From the NCBI GenBank assembly GCA_902470915.1, contig CABRIB010000034.1, forward strand, positions 1 to 18,436: DNA of 18,436 nt, read 5' to 3'. How positions within the stretch are numbered: the first letter of the stretch is position 1; each line of letters starts with the position of its first letter. A program made the position numbers and the translations under genes. The stretch is from an uncultured Collinsella sp. (lineage in GTDB: Bacteria > Actinomycetota > Coriobacteriia > Coriobacteriales > Coriobacteriaceae). The notes beneath the pieces were generated by a model. It made no database searches, had not been told where the DNA came from, and worked only from the letters and a program-made list of their open reading frames with translations. This document shows, one piece after another, positions 14,223-18,436 of this stretch.

Positions 14223-14251
14223 AGATTACCAGCAGCTTTTCCCTTCATCAA
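14223..14251 (-). promoter_or_regulatory. Candidate promoter of the permease-frl operon
   Basis: On the minus strand: -35 TTGATG (14246-14251), a 17-base spacer and TAATCT (14223-14228) preceded by TGG, making an extended -10 element. The start would be near 14216, giving a 73-base leader that contains the 23-bp palindrome. The -10 hexamer itself is poor. Confidence 0.45.
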
Positions 14252-14312
14252 GATAATTTCAAACTGATTGCCGCAACGCGGTTGAACGGTCGCGTTTGCG
14301 CCATGAACGGTA

Positions 14313-14350
14313 TGGAAACGCCCGGTGAGATGATCCACCGGGCGTTTCCA
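14313..14350 (-). terminator. Strong hairpin terminator after the gntR gene
   Basis: TGGAAACGCCCGGTG (14313-14327) and CACCGGGCGTTTCCA (14336-14350) are perfect 15-bp complements around an 8-base loop, 11 bases after the GntR stop codon. The descending arm contains TTT, but no longer T-run follows. It separates the regulator from the permease transcript. Confidence 0.75.
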
Positions 14351-14361
14351 TTCGCAATGTC

Positions 14362-15105
14362 CTAGATGTCAAAAACGTAGCGAGACCCAACGATCCGCTG
14401 ACGACCGATGATAAACGGCCGCCGCTGCTCATCGAAAAAGAAGGCTTCCATATAAAACAAGGGTTCGCCAACGGGAACTGCCAACAGTCGAGCGACCTCG
14501 GGCGACGCGCACGCGATCTCGAGCGTGCACGGGTCGGTAAACGCGGGCGTGCGGCCCGTCCGGTTGCGCACGAACTCAAAAATGGATTGGTTAGATAGAA
14601 GTGCCGTTGATAGATAGGCGTTGTCCTCGTAAACATATATGTTGTTCTCGAGCATGACAGGGACGCCATCGGCAGTGCGCACGCGCTCAACGCAAATCAA
14701 GTCAGTTCCAACGGGAACACCAAAGAACTGCGCTTCGGTGGAATCCGCCGGCAGTATCTTTCTCGAAATGACACACGCCCCCGGTTCCATTCCGTTAACG
14801 CGGCATGCGTCCGAAAAACTCTGGACGTCATCCTTCTGGCGAATCTTGCGCTTGAGCTTGGGGGCATTGACAAACGTGCCTTTCCCCTGTCGCTTCGTTA
14901 GATAGCCCTGCTGGACGAGCTCCTCAATAGCGCGTCGCACGGTAACGCGGCCAACTTTATAGCTCTCAGCCAATTCGAATTCGTTGGGTATCCGCGCGCC
15001 TGCCTTGTAGGCGCCGGAGTTGATTTCGTTTTTAATGATATCAATGACCTGTTGGTACAGCGGTATCGCTGCTTTACCGTCAGTTGGCCCTTCAGTCGGT
15101 GGCAT
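14362..15105 (-). CDS. GntR-family (HutC/UTRA) transcriptional regulator
   Basis: A 247-residue regulator. The N-terminal winged helix runs from IPLYQQVIDIIKNEI (14-28) through NEFELAESYKVGRVTVRRAI (41-60) to LTKRQGKGTFV (69-79). The C-terminal UTRA ligand domain (about 100-240) has the usual CVERVRTADGVPVMLENNIY pattern. HutC-type regulators commonly sense sugar phosphates or amino-acid derivatives, so a ketosamine phosphate is a reasonable effector and this is probably the local repressor of the frl-like operon. The ATG at 15105 has GGGAG upstream at about 7 bases. It is transcribed as its own unit between two hairpins. The 23-bp palindrome near the permease start is not the GTnTAnAC type usual for GntR proteins, so the link to that site is unproven. 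Confidence 0.9.
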   Translation of the reverse strand: MPPTEGPTDGKAAIPLYQQVIDIIKNEINSGAYKAGARIPNEFELAESYKVGRVTVRRAIEELVQQGYLTKRQGKGTFVNAPKLKRKIRQKDDVQSFSDACRVNGMEPGACVISRKILPADSTEAQFFGVPVGTDLICVERVRTADGVPVMLENNIYVYEDNAYLSTALLSNQSIFEFVRNRTGRTPAFTDPCTLEIACASPEVARLLAVPVGEPLFYMEAFFFDEQRRPFIIGRQRIVGSRYVFDI

Positions 15106-15127
15106 ATACCCTCTCCCAGCACAATTA

Positions 15128-15155
15128 ATTCTAAAACGGGCTTAAGGGCATTCAA
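15128..15155 (-). promoter_or_regulatory. Candidate gntR promoter embedded in the upstream terminator
   Basis: On the minus strand: TTGAAT (15150-15155), a 16-base spacer and TAGAAT (15128-15133). The -35 lies in the loop of the terminator hairpin and the spacer contains its descending arm. The start would be near 15121, leaving a very short leader. Confidence 0.45.
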
Positions 15156-15171
15156 CAAGCCCTTAAGCCCG
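15133..15171 (-). terminator. Rho-independent terminator after the HAD phosphatase gene
   Basis: CGGGCTTAAGGGC (15137-15149) and GCCCTTAAGCCCG (15159-15171) form a perfect 13-bp stem with a 9-base loop. On the minus strand it is followed by TTTTAG. It lies about 85 bases after the phosphatase stop codon; I recognise nothing in that gap. Confidence 0.85.
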
Positions 15172-15255
15172 CATTAGCTTAAAGTATGCTAGGTGTCGCA
15201 CCAAAATGTTGGCTATTTACTCATCAGACCCGAAAAACGCGCAACTACCGCGCTC

Positions 15256-15915
15256 CTAAGAAAGCGTGAGCAGCTCCGGCAGCTGGTCGATAATCTTGTC
15301 CGCGGCATCCTGGCTAAAGCCAAAGCGTTCCTCGCGCTTGGCAATGACTGTCAGGCCGGCTCGCTTGCCAGCGGTGATGCCAGGCACCGAATCCTCGACG
15401 CAGCAGCAGCGATTCGCGGGCAGCCCCAGCAGGTCCAGCGCATGCAGGTAGATGTCGGGCTCGGGCTTGCTCTCCTTAAACTGCTCGCCGCTCACCACAT
15501 ACTCAAAGGCATCCGACAGCCCGCACGCATTGAGCACTTCCTCGATACTAACCATGGGAGACGAGCTGGCAAGCGCCACGCGAACGCCGCGGCGCGGCAG
15601 CTCTCGAATCGTATCCACGGCGCCTGGGTTAATCAAAGCCTGATAGTCGCGCGGACGCTTATGAGCCCATTCGTCCCAACGGGCCAACGCTTCCTCGCCA
15701 GTGAAATGCCCCTTACCGGCACGCTCAAACCAATCGACCAGCATATGCAGGAAGAACTGATGCGAGGTACCGACCTGCCCATTCAACTCCTCTTGAGTCA
15801 GATTAAGCCCAAGCTCCTTGGCAAACGCGGCAGTCTCGCCCAGGTAGTAATACTCGGTATCGACAATCACGCCGTCCATGTCAAAGATAACGGCATCGAA
15901 CGGAAATGCGGACAC
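15256..15915 (-). CDS. HAD phosphatase, beta-phosphoglucomutase-like
   Basis: A 219-residue HAD-superfamily subfamily-I enzyme with a helical cap. Motif I is FDMDGVIVDTE (11-21, nucleophile Asp12, acid/base Asp14), motif II is ASSSP (116-120), motif III is Lys150 in SKPEPDIY and motif IV is VEDSVPG (173-179). This is the beta-phosphoglucomutase / phosphatase-mutase-like group; the substrate is probably a sugar phosphate but cannot be fixed. I place the start at GTG 15915, which has GGGAGGG about 5 bases upstream. The frame remains open to 15963, but that extension would run through the terminator of the upstream gene. The length with this start matches the family (about 220). Confidence 0.87.
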   Translation of the reverse strand: MSAFPFDAVIFDMDGVIVDTEYYYLGETAAFAKELGLNLTQEELNGQVGTSHQFFLHMLVDWFERAGKGHFTGEEALARWDEWAHKRPRDYQALINPGAVDTIRELPRRGVRVALASSSPMVSIEEVLNACGLSDAFEYVVSGEQFKESKPEPDIYLHALDLLGLPANRCCCVEDSVPGITAGKRAGLTVIAKREERFGFSQDAADKIIDQLPELLTLS

Positions 15916-15930
15916 GGCACCCTCCCTAAC

Positions 15931-15956
15931 AAAAGGACGCCCGCGAGCAGGCGCCC
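15931..15956 (-). terminator. Rho-independent terminator after the Cof-type gene
   Basis: On the minus strand GGGCGCC (15950-15956) pairs with GGCGTCC (15935-15941), including one G-U pair, around an 8-base loop, followed by TTTTG. It lies 24 bases after the Cof-type stop codon and ends 15 bases before the next gene's start. Confidence 0.75.
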
Positions 15957-15979
15957 GAACCATGCATTAATCGGCGATT

Positions 15980-16822
15980 CTAACCCAGCAGCTTATCCAG
16001 CGCCACCGCAATACCATCTTCGTTGTTATTGGCGGTCACCATCTGGGCCACAGCCTTAACCTCATCGACGGCGTTGCCCATGGCAACGCCGGTGCCGGCC
16101 CACTCAATCATGGACTTGTCGTTCTGGCCGTCGCCAAACGATACGACCTCACTGGCATCGATGCCGAGTTTGGGCAGGGCACCCTCGAGCGCACGGGCCT
16201 TGTCGATACCGGGCGCCGTGTACTCAAAGTACCAGTCGGCCGTAAACATGCCCGAAAGCGTCTGGGTAAAGGGCGCGTACATCTCCTCGTGATGCGCTTG
16301 CAGATAGGCCGGGTCGCCCGCAGTGAGCAGCTTGTCCACGGGATAAGCATCAGCGACCTCATGCAGGCTCTCCACCTCGCGGATCTTAAGGTCGCACGCA
16401 TCGCGCTCGTATTTGACGATGTTTTTCTGCGAGCCATCCGGCAGCGTAATCATGCAGCGGTACGAATCCTCGACATGCAAGTCGCGACCGAGCGAGATCA
16501 TAGGAATCACGTCAAAATTACGCAGGTGATCAATCAGGCGATGCAATTCGTCGGCAGGCATAGCCTGATCGAACAGCACCTCGTCGGTCTGAGCGTCGAC
16601 CACATGCGCGCCGTTAAAGGCAACTAGCAGACCGTCATGGTTTTGAAGGTCGAGCTCCTGCGCCAAGGCGTGCAGCCCCCATGCGGGACGGCCCGAAGCC
16701 AAGATGAGCTTAATGCCCGACTCCTGCGCCGCGAGCAGCTTCTCGCGCGTACGCGGGCTGATGACCTTTTGGTCGTTGGTGAGCGTACCGTCGATATCCA
16801 TCGCGATGGCTTTGATTGCCAT
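15980..16822 (-). CDS. Cof-type HAD sugar phosphatase
   Basis: A 280-residue HAD subfamily-IIB (Cof/YidA-like) phosphatase, a soluble magnesium enzyme that usually hydrolyses sugar phosphates. Motif I is MDIDGTLT (8-15, Asp9 and Asp11), motif II is ASGRP (42-46), the conserved lysine is Lys208 in GIDKARAL, and motif IV is SFGDGQNDKSMIEWAG (228-243), followed by GVAMGNAVDEVK. The C2B cap lies between about 80 and 200. GGAGG stands 5 bases before the ATG at 16822. It ends in its own terminator and so is not obviously co-transcribed with the next phosphatase. No clear promoter was found upstream. Confidence 0.92.
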   Translation of the reverse strand: MAIKAIAMDIDGTLTNDQKVISPRTREKLLAAQESGIKLILASGRPAWGLHALAQELDLQNHDGLLVAFNGAHVVDAQTDEVLFDQAMPADELHRLIDHLRNFDVIPMISLGRDLHVEDSYRCMITLPDGSQKNIVKYERDACDLKIREVESLHEVADAYPVDKLLTAGDPAYLQAHHEEMYAPFTQTLSGMFTADWYFEYTAPGIDKARALEGALPKLGIDASEVVSFGDGQNDKSMIEWAGTGVAMGNAVDEVKAVAQMVTANNNEDGIAVALDKLLG

Positions 16823-16940
16823 ATGTGCCTCCTTGCATCGTTTTTATCGCGCACTATCTTATCCGAGCCGGGGCACGTTCGCACAGCGCGCGCATGACGG
16901 TTGCAAAACCACCCCATTTGAAACAAACGCAAAAAAGTAC

Positions 16941-16994
16941 TTGCAAAGACGCGTTCCGACATATAAGTTGATAAAAGACCGCCGTTGCGGTTTT
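16941..16994 (+). promoter_or_regulatory. Candidate promoter with 5' hairpin upstream of the unknown gene
   Basis: TTGCAA (16941-16946) and TATAAG (16962-16967) are 15 bases apart, or 16 if CTTGCA is the -35; A-runs upstream at 16919-16936 could act as an UP element. A start near 16974 would put a hairpin (AAGACCGC 16975-16982, loop CGTT, GCGGTTTT 16987-16994, one G-U pair) at the very 5' end of the RNA. Read on the minus strand the same hairpin is followed by T-rich sequence and could be a terminator instead. Confidence 0.35.
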
Positions 16995-17312
16995 AAGTAG
17001 ATCGAGCATATGAAGTTTGAATTTTAGCGTGTAAGAGAAGGAAGATCGGCAAAGTACAGCCCCAAACGCAATGACAACTTAATGAGGTAACTGCCACATG
17101 TGAGGCACCCAGGGCATTGCTGTCTCGATTTTGAGCACGATGCCTTCCGCCTTGCATGGGGCCGTTCCATCCCGCCCCTGCAGCAACTGCCTCACGGGCT
17201 CATTGAAAACCGTATAGCACCCCAACGTCAGCACATCACCCACGGCAAGCACATCACTCACGACAACCAACACATCAACAAACAGCACGAACATCAACCG
17301 ATTGGAGAAGCT
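16995..17312 (+). other. Long gene-free leader, C/A-rich at its 3' end
   Basis: This stretch has no supported gene; the open frame from 17100 has no RBS at its start and no coding look. From about 17221 to 17300 the plus strand is rich in C and A and poor in G, and holds four copies of an ACATCA(A/C)C word at about 17233, 17251, 17272 and 17291, the first two within GCACATCAC 18 bases apart. Such sequence stays unstructured in RNA and could be a Rho-loading site or a translation-enhancing leader. Confidence 0.5.
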
Positions 17313-18203
17313 ATGACAAACCACCACGCTGAAGACGGCGATAAGAAAAGCATTCTGGATGCCCGCATTGAGCGAGCATATGCAAACGAATATGACGCCG
17401 CCTTTGCCGCCGCGACCATCAAGAACTACGCGTCGCTACCGCTCGCGACGATCTTGGCCGACCACCCTCAACTGCTGAAGCGCTGCACAAAGATCATGGG
17501 CGACCCCGACATTCGCAAGCTGACAGACCCCTATGCCCCAAAACGCGACAACGATTCGTACGTTCTTACCGTAGGCTGCCTAGCCCATATGCTTACGGCG
17601 CTCGACACGAAACTCAAGCTCGAATGGGAACCCGACGAGCGTCATGAACTCGAAAGTAAGCGGAACACCCTGCGCACCGCACTGTTCCTTCCGTTGGACG
17701 GCCTCAAGCGCTGCAACGTCGAGCTCAATACACAGGCGCGGCAAAAGCCCGGGACCACGGGGCAGAAAACTCCAAGACCCCATGCGGCCATCGTCGACCG
17801 CAACCGATATAACCGCATGACCGCGCATTTTTCTGCCGAGGGAACAGCCATAAGGACGCTAATCGACCTGCTGTGCCTCCTGAGCATCAACGAGCTATTT
17901 GAGGGCTATCTCGCCCTTGTTCCCGCGACGGCACCCAAGTCGGTAGCAAAGATCATCGAGACCTGCAGACGCCAGTTTGAGCGCCATCGCAATGGCAGCG
18001 AGATGAACGCCAGCATCGCGCAGTACTACGCGGCTCATTACAAAAATGACGGATGTGCCCCTGTCGAGCATCAGCTGCGGCTCGCCTACACCACGCCCGC
18101 CGCAACGCTCTATCGCTTTGGAGCCCTTGGCGCTTGCGAGCCGCACGAACAGGCAGTCTGCCCCACAACCGAGCTCGATCTCAGGCTCGGACGAACCCTG
18201 TAG
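17313..18203 (+). CDS. Hypothetical protein, 296 residues
   Basis: I do not recognise this protein. The ATG at 17313 has GGAG 5 bases upstream. The upstream open frame from 17100 is rejected as start because it has no RBS. The product looks soluble and mostly alpha-helical: no signal peptide is seen and the only hydrophobic stretch is around residue 190 (RTLIDLLCLLSINELFEGYLAL in part). A polar, proline- and lysine-containing segment (QKPGTTGQKTPRPH) around residue 150 could be a linker between two helical halves. The C-terminus ends LDLRLGRTL. Codon use and GC content resemble neighbouring genes, giving no sign of recent transfer. It lies 63 bases before a gene whose product weakly resembles ClpP and probably shares its mRNA. 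Confidence 0.75.
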   Translation: MTNHHAEDGDKKSILDARIERAYANEYDAAFAAATIKNYASLPLATILADHPQLLKRCTKIMGDPDIRKLTDPYAPKRDNDSYVLTVGCLAHMLTALDTKLKLEWEPDERHELESKRNTLRTALFLPLDGLKRCNVELNTQARQKPGTTGQKTPRPHAAIVDRNRYNRMTAHFSAEGTAIRTLIDLLCLLSINELFEGYLALVPATAPKSVAKIIETCRRQFERHRNGSEMNASIAQYYAAHYKNDGCAPVEHQLRLAYTTPAATLYRFGALGACEPHEQAVCPTTELDLRLGRTL

Positions 18204-18266
18204 TCCGCCAGCCCCTCCGCGGGCAACAATCCTATTCCACAACACAACCAACAGAAAGGAGTCCTC

Positions 18267-18421
18267 ATGGACACCAATCATTCCCCCATCATCAGCCCCC
18301 TCACCATGCGTGAATCCGCCCGAGGCATCACGCTCACCAGCATTTACGATGAGATGCTCGCCCGTCGCGAGCTCTCCGTCATGGGAAACATCGAAACCCC
18401 GATGGCCCACGACCTATGCCC
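18267..18421 (+). CDS. N-terminal fragment, weakly ClpP-like
   Basis: An open frame starting at ATG 18267, with AAAGGAG 5 bases upstream, runs off the right end; the last residues beyond 18421 are adapter-encoded. About 51 native residues remain. The segment LTSIYDEMLARRELSVMGNI resembles the N-terminal region of ClpP peptidases (DIYSRLLKDRIIFLGxxI), followed by ETPMAHDL where ClpP has DDxxANxI. The catalytic Ser, His and Asp would lie beyond the end of the contig, so the identity cannot be confirmed. It follows the unrecognised 296-residue gene in a probable operon with a C/A-rich intergenic leader. Confidence 0.4.
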
Positions 18422-18436
18422 CTGTCTCTTATACAC
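18422..18436 (-). other. Illumina Nextera mosaic end (artefact)
   Basis: CTGTCTCTTATACAC is the first 15 bases of the reverse complement of the Tn5 mosaic end used in Nextera libraries. It truncates the last gene artificially and should be trimmed. Confidence 0.97.

Noticed and set aside
15916..15963. Upstream start for the HAD phosphatase
   Set aside because: The extension would translate the terminator of the Cof-type gene, and the GTG at 15915 has a strong RBS and gives the usual family length.
16900..17100. rRNA operon leader or small RNA gene
   Set aside because: The A-runs and promoter-like boxes resemble such leaders, but no rRNA, tRNA or recognisable RNA follows, so only a weak promoter call was kept.
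17221..17300. Possible CRISPR or tandem repeat array
   Set aside because: The repeated word is only 8-9 bases, imperfect and irregularly spaced; there are no spacers of constant length and no cas genes.
17100..17312. N-terminal extension of the unknown 296-residue protein
   Set aside because: The extension is rich in His, Gln and Pro as expected from non-coding C/A repeats; the GTG at 17100 has no RBS, whereas ATG 17313 has GGAG at 5 bases.

Overview
The window looks like one contig from a gut Coriobacteriia genome, most probably Collinsella. This is inferred from GC-rich coding with strong GGAGG-type ribosome binding sites, from the gene families, and from my unverified recollection that gut Collinsella can consume fructoselysine. 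Both ends are Illumina Nextera adapter, not genome: the left end carries a P5 tail, an i5 index and the Read 1 adapter (1-47), and the right end carries 15 bases of the transposon mosaic end (18422-18436). Only 48-18421 should be treated as biological.

Left part (48-3638). A truncated EttA-type ABC-F ATPase (minus strand) is followed by an overlapping ArsR/SdpI pair (minus strand), resembling the sdpRI autorepressor/immunity pair of Bacillus. A convincing promoter and a palindrome over its -35 box lie upstream. Between this pair and a plus-strand tcdA-tatD operon (tRNA ct6A dehydratase and a TatD-family metal hydrolase) is a small locus: a 28-residue hydrophobic peptide with a strong RBS, whose predicted mRNA ends are complementary over 12 bases. 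It has the architecture of a type I toxin and is one of the two most interesting items.

Centre (3718-15105, all minus strand). This is a sugar-amine catabolic island read from a GntR/UTRA regulator leftwards. The first module is a YfcC/DcuC-type permease, a YtcJ-type amidohydrolase, and FrlC-, FrlB- and FrlD-like proteins: uptake, C3 epimerisation, 6-phosphorylation and deglycation of fructoselysine-like Amadori compounds. A terminator-like hairpin (8222-8255) separates this from a second module: another FrlD-like PfkB kinase, an amidohydrolase-2 protein with altered metal-site residues, a YjbQ-family protein, a BtpA/SgcQ-family TIM barrel and an FGGY kinase. I do not know a described pathway with this combination. 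It may process a different Amadori or ketosamine substrate, and is the best candidate for an undescribed system.

Right part (15256-18421). Two HAD-family sugar phosphatases (beta-phosphoglucomutase-like and Cof-like, both minus strand) each end in a clear terminator. A divergent plus-strand unit then has a long C/A-rich leader, an unrecognised 296-residue protein and the N-terminal fragment of a protein that weakly resembles ClpP. No tRNA, rRNA, CRISPR array, insertion sequence or prophage structural gene was recognised.
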